From contig CAWBEY010000002.1 in assembly GCA_963788015.1 (NCBI GenBank), forward strand, positions 72,043 through 136,042: a stretch of DNA of 64,000 nucleotides, in the 5' to 3' direction. The notes under the pieces are model-generated. The model was not told the DNA's origin. It was given only the letters and a program-made list of their open reading frames with translations, and searched no databases. Origin of the DNA: JBBRHH01 sp963788015. GTDB lineage: Bacteria > Planctomycetota > Phycisphaerae > Tepidisphaerales > Tepidisphaeraceae. This document shows, in pieces, positions 18,100 through 27,668 of this stretch (the stretch's first letter is position 1; each line of letters begins with the position of its first letter). Both the position numbers and the translations under genes were made by a program.

Positions 18100-18131
18100 A
18101 AGTAAGAAGTACGAATGATGAAGTAAGAATT
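18100..18131. repeat. Dispersed AAGTAAGAAT-type repeat, copy 2
   Basis: AGTAAGAAGTACGAATGATG followed by AAGTAAGAATTGG in the rpsO-pnp gap. The same style of degenerate seven-to-ten-base units occurs at 11271-11307 (reverse orientation) and 58848-58880. Confidence 0.5.
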
Positions 18132-18248
18132 GGATGTTGTTCTTGCCTCGTTTAATTCACTTTTTCTGAATGGATCTGTCCATCTGTGGCCAACCAATGA
18201 CGGTTTTTTCTTTTTTATTTGATATCAGGCCAGAGAAGGACATTGTTC

Positions 18249-20519
18249 ATGCAACAGATTCGAGTGGAGCGCCAGATTGGCGGGCGGACGCTTTCTATTG
18301 AGACGGGTTCGTGGGCCAAGTTGGCGCATGGGTCGGTGACAGTTCAATATGCGGACACGGTGGTGTTGGCGGCGATGGTGCGAGCCAACCCGCGGGAGGG
18401 GATCGACTTTTTCCCGTTGCAGGTGGATTACCGCGAGCGTCGGGCGGCGGCGGGGAAGTTCCCGGGCGGGTTTATCAAGCGCGAGGGCAGGCCCAGCACG
18501 AAGGAGATTTTGACGGCCCGCCTGGTGGATCGGCCATTGCGGCCGCTGTTTCCCAAGGGTTTTAAGGACGAGGTTCAGATTCATTTGAACGTGCTGGCGT
18601 CGGATCGGCAGAATGATCCGGACGTGCTGTCGGGGATCGCGGCCAGCGCGGCGCTGGCGATCAGCGACGTGCCGTTCCTGCACGCGACGGCGCATGTGCG
18701 GGTTGGGCGGATTGATGGTGAGTTTATTATCAATCCGACGCAGGAGCAGCTTGACCAGAGCGAGATGGACGTGGTGGTGGCCGGGACGAAGCATTTTGTG
18801 AACATGATCGAGGTGGGATCGCGCGAGGCGGACGAGGACGTGGTGGCCGATGCAATTGAGTTTGGCCACAAGGCGTGCGTGGAGATCGTGGGGATGATCG
18901 AGGAATTGGTGGCGAAGGTGGGCGTGCCGAAGGTGGGGGTTGTAACGGCGCCTGACCCGGAACTGCTGGAGGCCGTACGCGGCCGGGTGACGGACAAGAT
19001 TCGTGAAGTAAAAGGCAAGCCCGGCAAGCAGGATCGGTCGGACGCTGTGAAGGCGGTGCTGGATGAGGTGCTGCGGGAACTGGCCCCGGCAAGCACCGAC
19101 GCCAATGCATCGTATGCGCAAATCCTGGCGACGAAGGACAAGCAGAAGCAGATTCGCAGCATCTTTGTGGATGTTGAAGAGCAGGTGACGCGCGAGGCAA
19201 TTTTGAATGGCGTTCGGCCTGACGGGCGGGATTACAAGACGATTCGGAAGATCACATCCGAGGTGGGCGTGTTGCCGCGCGTGCATGGCTCGGCCGTGTT
19301 CACGCGAGGCGAGACGCAGGCGCTCTGTACGGTGACGCTGGGGACCAGCGATGATGAGCAGACGATTGACGGGCTGATCGATGAATACAGCCAGAAGTTT
19401 TATCTGCACTACAATTTTCCCAGCTACAGCGTGGGCGAAGTTCGGCCGATTCGCGGGCCGGGCCGTCGCGAGATTGGGCATGGGGCGTTTGCGGAGCGGT
19501 CGTTGCTGGCGGTGTTGCCGAGCGTCGATCAGTTTCCGTACACGGTGCGGATTATCAGCGACATTCTGGAATCCAACGGATCAAGCTCGATGGCGTCGAG
19601 TTGCGGCGGGTGTTTGGCGCTGATGGACGCGGGGGTGCCGATCACGCGGCCGGTGGCCGGCATTTCGGTTGGGCTGGTGCAGGAAGGAGATCGGCGGGCG
19701 CTGTTGACGGACATCATCGGCGAAGAAGATCACTTTGGCGACATGGACTTTAAGGTGTGCGGAACCAGCGAAGGGATCACCGCGATTCAGCTCGATATCA
19801 AGACTGAAGGATTGTCGTACGACATTATTCGCGAGACGCTGCACCGGGCGAAGGAAGCGCGGCTGGTGATTCTGGCGGAGATGGCCAAGGTGTTGCCGGC
19901 CCCCAGGCCGGAAATCAGCCAGTTTGCTCCGCGGCTTGAGACGGTGAAGATCAATCCGGAGCTGATTGGGAAGCTGATTGGCCCGGGCGGCAAGAACATC
20001 AAGCGGATCCAGGAAGAGAGCGGCGCGCAGATCGACATTGAGGACGATGGCACGGTGTACATCAGCTCTGTGGATGCCGCGGCGGTTTATTCGGCCAAGG
20101 CGATGGTGGAGGCGATGACGGCGGAGGTGAAGGTGGGGACCATTTACGCAGGCAAGGTCGTGAGCATTCGCGAGTTTGGCGCGTTCGTGGAGATCGCGCC
20201 CGACACCGATGGGCTGGTGCATGTGAGCGAGCTTTCGGACAAGTATGTGGACCGTGTCGAAGACATCATCAAGCTGGGCGACCAGGTACGCGTGAAGGTG
20301 ATCAACATCGACGACACCGGCCGCATCAAGCTGTCACGCAAGGCGGCGATGAAGGATGAAGGGAACACCGATCCGGAACCCGTACATGCGGGAGGTGGCG
20401 GCGGCGAAGGTGGCGGCGGGGGTGGTGGTGGAGACCGTGGTGGCCGGGGCGGCGACCGTGGCGGGCGCGGGGGTGGTGGCGGCGGAGGCCGGGGTGGGGA
20501 TCGGGGAGGGCGGCGGTAA
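18249..20519 (+). CDS. pnp: Polyribonucleotide nucleotidyltransferase (PNPase)
   Basis: Phosphorolytic 3'-5' exoribonuclease of mRNA turnover. The start at 18249 (MQQIRVERQIGGRTLSIETG) follows AAGGA; an in-frame start ten codons earlier is less likely. The 756 residues hold two RNase PH domains (the second with FPSYSVGEVRPIRGPGRREI and SNGSSSMASSCGG), a KH domain (LIGKLIGPGGKNIKRIQEES) and an S1 domain (GKVVSIREFGAFVEIAPDTD). The tail is an unusually long Gly/Arg/Asp-rich RGG-type extension of about 40 residues, which may add RNA affinity. The frame is intact. Confidence 0.96.
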   Translation: MQQIRVERQIGGRTLSIETGSWAKLAHGSVTVQYADTVVLAAMVRANPREGIDFFPLQVDYRERRAAAGKFPGGFIKREGRPSTKEILTARLVDRPLRPLFPKGFKDEVQIHLNVLASDRQNDPDVLSGIAASAALAISDVPFLHATAHVRVGRIDGEFIINPTQEQLDQSEMDVVVAGTKHFVNMIEVGSREADEDVVADAIEFGHKACVEIVGMIEELVAKVGVPKVGVVTAPDPELLEAVRGRVTDKIREVKGKPGKQDRSDAVKAVLDEVLRELAPASTDANASYAQILATKDKQKQIRSIFVDVEEQVTREAILNGVRPDGRDYKTIRKITSEVGVLPRVHGSAVFTRGETQALCTVTLGTSDDEQTIDGLIDEYSQKFYLHYNFPSYSVGEVRPIRGPGRREIGHGAFAERSLLAVLPSVDQFPYTVRIISDILESNGSSSMASSCGGCLALMDAGVPITRPVAGISVGLVQEGDRRALLTDIIGEEDHFGDMDFKVCGTSEGITAIQLDIKTEGLSYDIIRETLHRAKEARLVILAEMAKVLPAPRPEISQFAPRLETVKINPELIGKLIGPGGKNIKRIQEESGAQIDIEDDGTVYISSVDAAAVYSAKAMVEAMTAEVKVGTIYAGKVVSIREFGAFVEIAPDTDGLVHVSELSDKYVDRVEDIIKLGDQVRVKVINIDDTGRIKLSRKAAMKDEGNTDPEPVHAGGGGGEGGGGGGGGDRGGRGGDRGGRGGGGGGGRGGDRGGRR

Positions 20520-20550
20520 CGGCTGACAAAGATGCGATGTTCGGATAAGT

Positions 20551-20582
20551 AAAGGCACGGGTCGAAAGACTCGTGCCTTTTT
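20551..20582 (+). terminator. Rho-independent terminator after pnp
   Basis: AAAGGCACGGGTC at 20551-20563 pairs with GACTCGTGCCTTT at 20568-20580 around a GAAA tetraloop, with T residues at the end of the stem and after it. It lies 31 bases after the pnp stop. Confidence 0.85.
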
Positions 20583-20621
20583 GTGCGCTGATGCGAAGTG
20601 GATCAACCTTGGAAAGTCGTG

Positions 20622-22079
20622 ATGAGTTTGCCGAATCACCATTCAGAGCCGCGGGGAAATGGAGGGCGGATTTGGGTGCCGATCCTGCTGATTCTGGCGG
20701 CGCTGGCGGTGCGGTTGCCGTTTATGAGTCGGCGGATATTTGCGGGGGATTCGCTGAATTATTGCATGGGGGCGCTGAGGCTGCACGTCGCACATCCGCC
20801 GGGGTATATCGGGTATTGTTGGCTGGGGCGGGTGGTGAATGGGTTGGTGGGGAATATCAACACCACATTTTCGCTGATCAGCCTGGTGGCGGCGCTGGGG
20901 GCGACGGCGGTGACGTATCATCTGGCGCGGGCGATGGGGCTTGGGGTGCGGGCGGCGGCACTGGCGGCGGCGGCGTATACGTTCAGCGTGAACACGCTGG
21001 CGCTGAGCACGATGGCAGCCAACAATACGGTCGAGGGGTTCATCGCGGTGAGCTTTGCGGATCTGGCGTGGCATGCGGTGGCGCGGAGATCGGTGCGACT
21101 TTCGATGCTGGCGACGTTGACGCTGGCCGTGGGCGCAGCGGTGCGGCCGACGATGCTAGGGTTTTTGTTGCCGCTGTGGATCTATGGCGTGGTGCGGGCG
21201 CGGTGCGCGTGGTGGGAGGTGGTGGTGCAGGGGGTGGTGGCGGCGGTGATCGTGATTGCATGGCAATCGACGGCCAACGCTTACATGCGGCAGCAGGGGT
21301 TTATCTCGACGTTCGAGATGCAGGTGATGATGCCGACGCACTACGACTACTCAAAGCTCTCGGCCACGGACGTGGACCGCGGGGTGGAGCGGCGGGCGAC
21401 GTTCCATATGCCGATCTTTGAGATCGCGATGTATGTGCAGCGGAAACTGCATGTGAGCGTGATTGCGGAAAGAGCAAACTGGCCAGCGCCGTCGATGGCG
21501 CGGGCAGTGAGGCTGATCGGGCTCCAAGTGTTGAAGCTGGGATATTACCTGGTGTTGTCGATGCCGCTGCTGGTGGTGCTGGTGGTGCGGAGGTTGTGGA
21601 GCGGCGGAACTTCGCGAGGGCGGGAGGAAGTCGATGGGTTGCACCAGAGACGAACGTTTTTGCTGTTGTGGATCGTGCCGGCGTGCCTATTTTTTATGGT
21701 GGGGCATATGGGAGCGATCGGTTATTTGCAGGTTTTTTTGCCGGGGCTGGCGATTGGAGTGGCGGCGGCGTTGATGGAGAAGGGGGGGATGTCAAGCAAA
21801 TTGGAGGGGCGTTGGGGGCGATGGGTTTGGCTGGCGCCGGCGGCCAGTGCGCTGTTCTTTGTGACCGCCCGGCCATTCCGCGTGCCGACCGGCGGCAGGC
21901 ATGTGGCGGATTTGATATTGTTGCAATATACGGGGGCGGCGATTCGGGAGGGGTTTGCGACGGCGCGGGGCAACGAAGGTGGTCTGGTGAGCTCGGCGGT
22001 GCGGGATTGCAAGAGCGATGAGGAACTGCTGCGAGTGTGCAAGGAGTTTGCTCCTTGCGCAACGCAGCCGGTGAAATAG
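20622..22079 (+). CDS. Polytopic membrane protein, GT-C glycosyltransferase-like
   Basis: A protein of about 485 residues with some ten or more hydrophobic helices. An acidic residue in the first large loop (RRIFAGDSLNYCMGALRLHV) is followed by AHPPGYIGYCWLGRVV. This arrangement is like PMT/ArnT-type GT-C transferases, which carry D or DE in the first loop and HPP in the second. Such enzymes move sugars from polyprenyl phosphate at the periplasmic face. The match is by architecture, not a confident family assignment. The start at 20622 is chosen for a GGAAAG ribosome-binding site; a GTG at 20598 is also in frame. Confidence 0.6.
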   Translation: MSLPNHHSEPRGNGGRIWVPILLILAALAVRLPFMSRRIFAGDSLNYCMGALRLHVAHPPGYIGYCWLGRVVNGLVGNINTTFSLISLVAALGATAVTYHLARAMGLGVRAAALAAAAYTFSVNTLALSTMAANNTVEGFIAVSFADLAWHAVARRSVRLSMLATLTLAVGAAVRPTMLGFLLPLWIYGVVRARCAWWEVVVQGVVAAVIVIAWQSTANAYMRQQGFISTFEMQVMMPTHYDYSKLSATDVDRGVERRATFHMPIFEIAMYVQRKLHVSVIAERANWPAPSMARAVRLIGLQVLKLGYYLVLSMPLLVVLVVRRLWSGGTSRGREEVDGLHQRRTFLLLWIVPACLFFMVGHMGAIGYLQVFLPGLAIGVAAALMEKGGMSSKLEGRWGRWVWLAPAASALFFVTARPFRVPTGGRHVADLILLQYTGAAIREGFATARGNEGGLVSSAVRDCKSDEELLRVCKEFAPCATQPVK

Positions 22080-22091
22080 GTGGGTGTCGTA

Positions 22092-22541
22092 TCAATCGCC
22101 GATGGCGCGGCGGCGGGTGGATTTGACCTCAGAGCGTTTTTTCTTCGAGGCCAGGCGGCGCTGCTTTGCGCCGTACGAGGGCTTGGTTTTGCGGCGGGTC
22201 TTGGGGCGGTGGAGCGCTTCGACGAGCAGCTCGCGGAGGCGGGCAAGGGCTTCGCTGCGGTTGGTGTCCTGGGTGCGTTCGGACTGGGCGCTGATGTGAA
22301 TTTCATCAGCCTGCGTGAGACGCCGGCCGGCGAGGGCGCGGAGACGCTGGGCGGCGTCAGGATGCAGGCCGATGAGGGCGGAGATGGGGACCCAGAAATC
22401 GACCTTGGTGTTGACCTTATTAACGTTCTGGCCGCCGGGGCCGGAACTGCGGGCGAAGGAGAAGCGAAGTGCGGATTCCGGGGCATAGACGCCCGGGGCG
22501 AGCTGGAGGCCGGGGGGAGGTTGGGGGGGAGGGTCGGGCAT
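22092..22541 (-). CDS. arfB: ArfB-type alternative ribosome-rescue hydrolase
   Basis: Releases peptides from stalled ribosomes lacking a stop codon. The 149-residue protein has the catalytic GGQ in RFSFARSSGPGGQNVNKVNT and a C-terminal basic tail (RKTKPSYGAKQRRLASKKKR) that enters the mRNA channel in this family. The RF-1-like domain is complete and there is no codon-recognition domain, which separates it from true release factors. The start at 22541 (MPDPPPQPPP) is used; an upstream in-frame Met would add about 57 unstructured residues. No good ribosome-binding site precedes either start. Confidence 0.88.
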   Translation of the reverse strand: MPDPPPQPPPGLQLAPGVYAPESALRFSFARSSGPGGQNVNKVNTKVDFWVPISALIGLHPDAAQRLRALAGRRLTQADEIHISAQSERTQDTNRSEALARLRELLVEALHRPKTRRKTKPSYGAKQRRLASKKKRSEVKSTRRRAIGD

Positions 22542-22631
22542 GGGGTGGGGCCAGTGTTGGGCGGGGCGCCGGTTTTGTCCAGAGGCAGGTATGTTAGTTG
22601 CGTCCGGTTCATCCGGGAGTGGAGGTGTGTC

Positions 22632-23071
22632 ATGATTTGCACAGATCTCGAATATGAGAACTCGTGCAAACGCATTGAGCAGGCGGAGGCGTTGCTCCGG
22701 GAGCGCGGGCAAGAACTGGCGGCTGAAGGCTTACGACCTGCGGAAATTGAACGAGCATTAAATCCCACTCGAATCTTTGTTGATCAGATGAAGGATGAGA
22801 CAGAGACGTATGACCGACTGAAGCGTGGGAGTTTGATGAGGTTCGAAACCTTCACGGTATCGGGCAACTGCTCATTGGCGCTCGCATCGCGTCGGGTTTG
22901 TCGCAAAGGGACTTCGCCGAGAAGCTTCGAGTCTATGAATCGCAGGTCTCACGGGATGAGCGGAACGAATATTACGGGGTGACGATTGAACGGGCCGCAC
23001 GGATATTGGACGCTCTGGGTGTGGAGGTGACGACGCGCGTGGGCAAGGTGCCCACGCTGAAGTCCGCGTGA
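22632..23071 (+). CDS. XRE-type helix-turn-helix protein, one frame break
   Basis: The start at 22632 (MICTDLEYENSCKRIEQAEA) follows GGAGG. The N-terminal half is helical and charged. After RGSLMRFE the frame changes at 22846-22848, where three A residues should be four. It continues as NLHGIGQLLIGARIASGLSQ, RDFAEKLRVYESQVSRDERN and YYGVTIERAARILDALGVEV, an XRE DNA-binding domain. Corrected length is 146 residues. This two-part layout (coil plus XRE) is seen in antitoxin-like regulators. The next gene, 28 bases downstream, may be its partner. Confidence 0.7.
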
Positions 23072-23099
23072 TGAGTCGCTCGAAGGGCAGGCAAGGCGA

Positions 23100-23420
23100 G
23101 TGGATATTGAATGTGAAATTCGGGCGGCCGTCGAAGAGATGGCGTTGCGATGCTATGCGACACGACGTCCAAAGATATCCATCGAAATGGATGATGACAC
23201 GGCAACAATAACATTGCTTGTGGATGGCGGCGATTTGGAAGCCGCGTTCGATGCTACGGGATGGCCCGTTCAATTTGATCACGCAGGCTGGGGGCAGTTG
23301 TCCGATGAGATCGATGAATACGTCGCTTCCCGCGAATGGCATTTCGAGCGAGGCGAATGGTCGCTAAGCACCGACGGCGGTGCGATTGCGGGATGGATAA
23401 TTTCAATGGACGCATCTTAG
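23100..23420 (+). CDS. Small hypothetical protein
   Basis: A 106-residue acidic protein from a GTG start (MDIECEIRAAVEEMALRCYA), with AAGG upstream. It contains several aromatic/charged strands (WPVQFDHAGWGQLSDEIDEY, REWHFERGEWSLSTDGG). No family is recognised. It follows the XRE gene closely and its stop overlaps the stop of the convergent beta-helix gene by four bases. Confidence 0.55.
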   Translation: MDIECEIRAAVEEMALRCYATRRPKISIEMDDDTATITLLVDGGDLEAAFDATGWPVQFDHAGWGQLSDEIDEYVASREWHFERGEWSLSTDGGAIAGWIISMDAS

Positions 23421-25025
23421 GCAGCCGCCCGGCCTGCGTGTCTTGCCTGGGGTGGAGGTTCTGTCCCGATGGCGCCGATGAGTTGAGTTCCCTGGTGGGT
23501 GATCCCGTAAAAATCCTGGTCGCTTGGATTGACGGAATCGGCCGTCACTACGTTGGCCAGGGGAGAAGATGCCGAGAGGCGGTAGGCGGAGAGTTGGAAG
23601 AGGTTGGAGGCGTCGCCGAAGGTTTGGCCGTGGCCGGGGTTGGAGAGGTGGGGGTCGAGGTTGAAGCCGGTGGCAGTGTTGCCGATGCGTTCCTGGAACG
23701 CGCCGCGCGCCAGGCGCCGAGGCTGAAGTAGGTGTTGCCTGAGTCGTGGATTTGGAAGGCGCTGCCGCTGGACCAGTAATCGTTGTTCTGGAAGGTAAGG
23801 CCGGCCGAGGCGGCCAGGTTGAGGACGGTGCGCCGCCGGTGGTGTGGAAGATGTTATTTCGCACCTCAACGCCGCTCAGTTGACTCACGTCGCTGATGAT
23901 GCGCATGGCGGCCGGGTGGGCGGCGGAGGGAGTGACGAAGACGGTGTTGTTTTCGATCACGCTGTTCTGCACCGGGCCCCACATGTCGATGCCGCCGTAG
24001 CCATTTTTTTGGCCGTCGTTCTGGGAGATGTTGTAGCGAACGGCGTTGTTGAAATAGTGGCCAGCCAATCCGTTTTGATAGAGCCCAAACCCTGAGCCGT
24101 CGTTGTCGTGGGAATAGTTGTACTGAAGCGTGGAATTGGTGACGTTGCGGTCGAGATCAAAGCCGTCGCCGTCGTCGCCGGCCGTGGTGCGGTTGCGATA
24201 GGACTCGTTGTGCTGGATGGTGACGTTGTTGGAATCGTAGGCCCAGATGCCCACAGCCCCATGGCCAAGGCGCGAGTTGTCGTGGGCAACGGACCATTCG
24301 ATGGTGGCGTTGTTGACTGAGCCAAGCACGATGCCGCTGCCGGTGTTAACGGTAGAGCGGGCGATGCCGGTGTTGTTGTAGGCGATTACCTGGGCCACGT
24401 AGACGTTTTGATGAACGCTGACGCGTGGGGCGTAGGTCATCAGGCCAGCCCTGGCGTTGTCGTGGAGTTTGGCATTGGTGATTCGCACATCGTTAAAGCC
24501 GGAGAAGCCGTTCCAGCCGCCGACTGAGACGCCGCATCCGCCAAAGCCGCTGGATTCGACGTTGTTGACGTAGGCGTGGCTGAGCAGGGTGTCGTGGCTG
24601 AGGTTGTTGTAGAAGTGGATGCCGTCGCCGTGGTTGGATTTGGCGCCGGAGCCCAGGATCCGAAGGTTCTGAAGGGTGAGGCCGGCGGTGTTGTAGACGA
24701 AGATGCCGGTGCCGCCGCCGGCATTGATGGTGGCGCGGCCCTGGCCAAAGGAGGAGACGGTGATGGGGTTATCGGACGTGCCGTGATCGTCGGGGCCAAA
24801 ATAAAGTTGGCCGCGGAAGGTTGCGCCGCCCTGGAGGAGGAGGCGGTCGCCGGCGGAAAAGGCGGCCTGGCCGGCGCGGGCAAGGGATCGCCAGGCCTGG
24901 GAGGGTGAGAGGCCGGAATTGGCATCATCGCCGCCCGGGGCCAAATAGAAGGTGGAGAAGAGGACGCGGTCCTCAAGGGGCTCCAGGAGGGGGTGAAGGT
25001 GGTTGTTGTTTTCGGTGCGATCCAT
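23417..25025 (-). CDS. LEPR-motif right-handed beta-helix protein, two frame breaks
   Basis: An exported protein of about 536 residues when corrected. The N-terminus has LHPLLEPLEDRVLFS, the planctomycete LEPR motif. It continues with FYLAPGGDDANSGLSPSQAW, which opens many right-handed parallel beta-helix proteins, and then long runs of short strands such as TLQNLRILGSGAKSNHGDGI and VTIQHNESYRN. These helices occur in polysaccharide lyases and surface proteins, but no catalytic residues can be assigned. Frame changes at about 23832 and 23698 (one base missing at each) are needed to reach the natural end SDQDFYGITHQGTQLIGAIG. Confidence 0.8.
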
Positions 25026-25175
25026 GTGAGCTTGGCCCTTTCAGTTGGGTCGTTGCTGAATGGATCGGCGGGTTCTTGAGGGGGGTTGGGTGGTAGTTGG
25101 TTATCGGGACCGGGAATGGACAGGGCGATAATAGTGGGAAAGGGGGGAGTATGGGACGTTGTGGGGGTTCGGGTT

Positions 25176-25221
25176 GGGTTCAGGGTTCAGGGTTCAGGGT
25201 TCAGGTCAGGGTTCAGGTCAG
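25176..25221. repeat. GGGTTCA heptamer tandem repeat
   Basis: Five to six near-perfect copies of GGGTTCA in a row, ending in the variant CAGGTCAGGGTTCAGGTCAG. The interval 25026-25352 otherwise contains no gene. A related array lies at 55162-55191 between pilO and the pilP-like gene. Confidence 0.8.
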
Positions 25222-25352
25222 TAAGCAGTAGTCAGTCAGCGTAGGCGTAGGTCTATTGCCTGATAGGTTCGCAACGGGATGGACGCTGCACATATATAGA
25301 AGATGATACGATGGTGCAGATTCAGATTATTTGTGGAGCCGGGTGAGCGATC

Positions 25353-27666
25353 ATGGCATTGAGAGCTTTTTTCTTTGTGATCCTCTTCAGCCTCGTCCCA
25401 GCAACCGCGCGGGCGGATGACGCCAAGGTATACACCGGTCCGGCTTGTATGGCGGCGGGGAGGGATTTTTTTCTGGATGAAATTTGGCCAAAGATTGGGG
25501 CACAGTCTTGTCTGGAATGTCACAAAGAGGGGGGCGATGCGGAGGACAGCAAGTTTATCCTGCTGGATCCCCAGAAGAGCAAGGGACACGAGAAGGACGA
25601 GGCGCTGAAGCACAATCACCTTGCCTTTGTGCAGATGGCTCGGGTGAAGGAAGGGGATGACTCGCGCATGCTGCTGAAGGTTGTCGGCAAGTTGAAGCAC
25701 GGCGGCAAACAACAGTTGAAGCCGGATTCAATGGGTTATCGGTTGCTGGCGGAATTTGTGCAGCGTGTGGGGGGCCCTGCGTCAACAACTCGGCCGGCCG
25801 TGATTGTTCAGGACAAAAATGCCCGGCCGTTCTTTGACGGCATTGCGATGCTGGATGATCGCAAGCTGCTCCGGCGACTCACGCTGTCGCTGGCGGGGCG
25901 GCTGCCGAGCGATGCGGAGATGACGTTGGTGGGCAAGGAGGGGTTGAAGGCTATTCCCGGCGTGATGGATGCGGTGATGAAAGAGGAGGCGTTTTACACG
26001 CGTCTGCGCGAGGGGTTTAACGACATCTTCCTCACCACCGGCTACGACGATGTCCCGGAAAACGCCGCTGTCGTACGAGCATTTCAGCACCACGCGCGGG
26101 TGGGCCGAGAAATTTGATCTAAGCCACATCTCCGACGAAAAGCAGCGACAGCAGGCGCGCTACAAACTGTCGGGCGATTACCGCAAGGCCATCCTCGGCG
26201 AGCCGATGATGCTGATCGATCACATCGTTCGCGAAGATCGGCCTTTCACGGAGATCATCACGGCCGACTACATCATGGTGACGCCGTACACCGCGCGCGG
26301 TTACGGCCTGTATGACGAGCTTCGGCCAAAATTTAAGAATCCGGAAGATCCGTTTGAATATATTCCGGTGAAGCTCAAGGCCCTGGTGGGGCGGACTAAA
26401 GAGGATAATCAGGAGTCGGCCACTGGCTTTTATCCGCACGCTGGCATCCTCAGCACTTTCCAATACATGAAGCGTTATCCGACGACGGAAACCAATCGCA
26501 ACCGCGCACGGGCGCGGATGTTTTACCAGCAGTTCCTGGGCGTGGATGTTCTGGAACTGGCAGCGCGGGTTTCCGATGCGGCGGCCGTCACGGCGAAGTA
26601 TCCGGTTCCGACAATGCAGGCGTCGGAGTGCGTGATCTGCCACAAGACGCTTGATCCGGTGGCCGGGCTGTTTCAGAACTATTGGAAATTTGAGGGCGTG
26701 TACGGCCTGCGAAAAGGGGGGTGGTTTAAGGACATGTTCCAGCCGGGTTACGAGGGAGAAGATCTGCCGGCCGAAGAGCGCTGGCGGGCGCTGCAATGGC
26801 TTGGCGAGCGCACGGTGAAAGATCCACGTTTTGCGGTGGCGATGGTGGAGCACGTGCATTATCTGATGACCGGCCGAAAGACACTGCTGGCGCCCAAGGA
26901 CCTGGACGATCCGCTTTATGCAGCGCGGCAGCGGGCGTATCAGGAGCAGCGCAAGCAGGTTGAAGCAATGGCAACGAAATTCGCGCAGGGCGGGTTCAAC
27001 CTGAAAAGTGTTTTCAAGGACTGGGCATTGTCGAGTTTTTACCGTGCCGACGGAGTGGCGTCGGTTGGCTTGGATCCCGCGCGGCGGGTTGAGCTGGATG
27101 ATGTCGGGCTGTGCAGGATGCTTGCGCCCGAGCAGGTGGAACGGAAAGTGAAGGCCATCTTTGGCCGGCCGTGGGGGAAGATGGACGAGCAGCTTTCGAT
27201 GTTGTACGGCGGGATCGATTCCAAGGAAGTCACCGAGCGCGCCTCCGATCCCAGCGGGGCGATGGGGGCGATCCAGCGCATCATGGCCAACGACGTGGCG
27301 TGCAGGGAAACGTCGCTCGATTTCAGCCGGGCGCCGGCCGAGCGGCGGCTGTTCCCCCAGATCGAGCCCGATGTGCTGCCCGGCGCGTCGCCCGAGGCGG
27401 ATGCGAAGATTCGGCACACCATCGTTCACCTGCACGAGCTGGTGCTGGGGCACAATGACGCGCCTGATTCGGCGGCCGTCGATCACACGTTCAACCTCTT
27501 CGCCGGCATCGTCGGCGATGCCGCAAAACACAAGTTGGACAACGAAGAGAAATGGACCTGCCGGCAGGGATTGCTAAAGCCCGTGCCGGATCCGAAATAC
27601 ACCGTTCGCGCGTGGCGCGCCGTCATCACCTATCTGCTCCGTCAACACGAATTTTTATACGAATAA
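25353..27666 (+). CDS. Secreted CxxCH protein with DUF1549/DUF1592/DUF1588-like parts, one frame break
   Basis: A planctomycete-type exported protein of about 770 residues. A signal peptide (MALRAFFFVILFSLVPATAR) is followed by a haem-type motif CLECH near residue 55. Next is a DUF1549-like stretch (DDRKLLRRLTLSLAGRLPSD) and a DUF1592-like stretch (LIDHIVREDRPFTEIITADY). A second haem-type motif lies in SECVICHKTLDPVAGLFQNY. One surplus C at about 26065 breaks the frame; the text continues as LSYEHFSTTRGWAEKFDLSH. The family's role is unproven, though such proteins are always paired with DUF1501 proteins, as here two bases downstream. Confidence 0.75.
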
Positions 27667-27668
27667 TC

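Noticed and set aside
18225..19481. 418-codon reverse open frame in pnp
   Set aside because: Antisense of PNPase; His/Arg/Leu-rich shadow composition.
22080..22631. Forward open frame upstream of the XRE gene
   Set aside because: It is antisense to arfB, which has the GGQ motif; the XRE gene starts cleanly at 22632.
26119..27531. 470-codon reverse open frame
   Set aside because: Antisense to the CxxCH/DUF1592-like gene; no recognisable domain.
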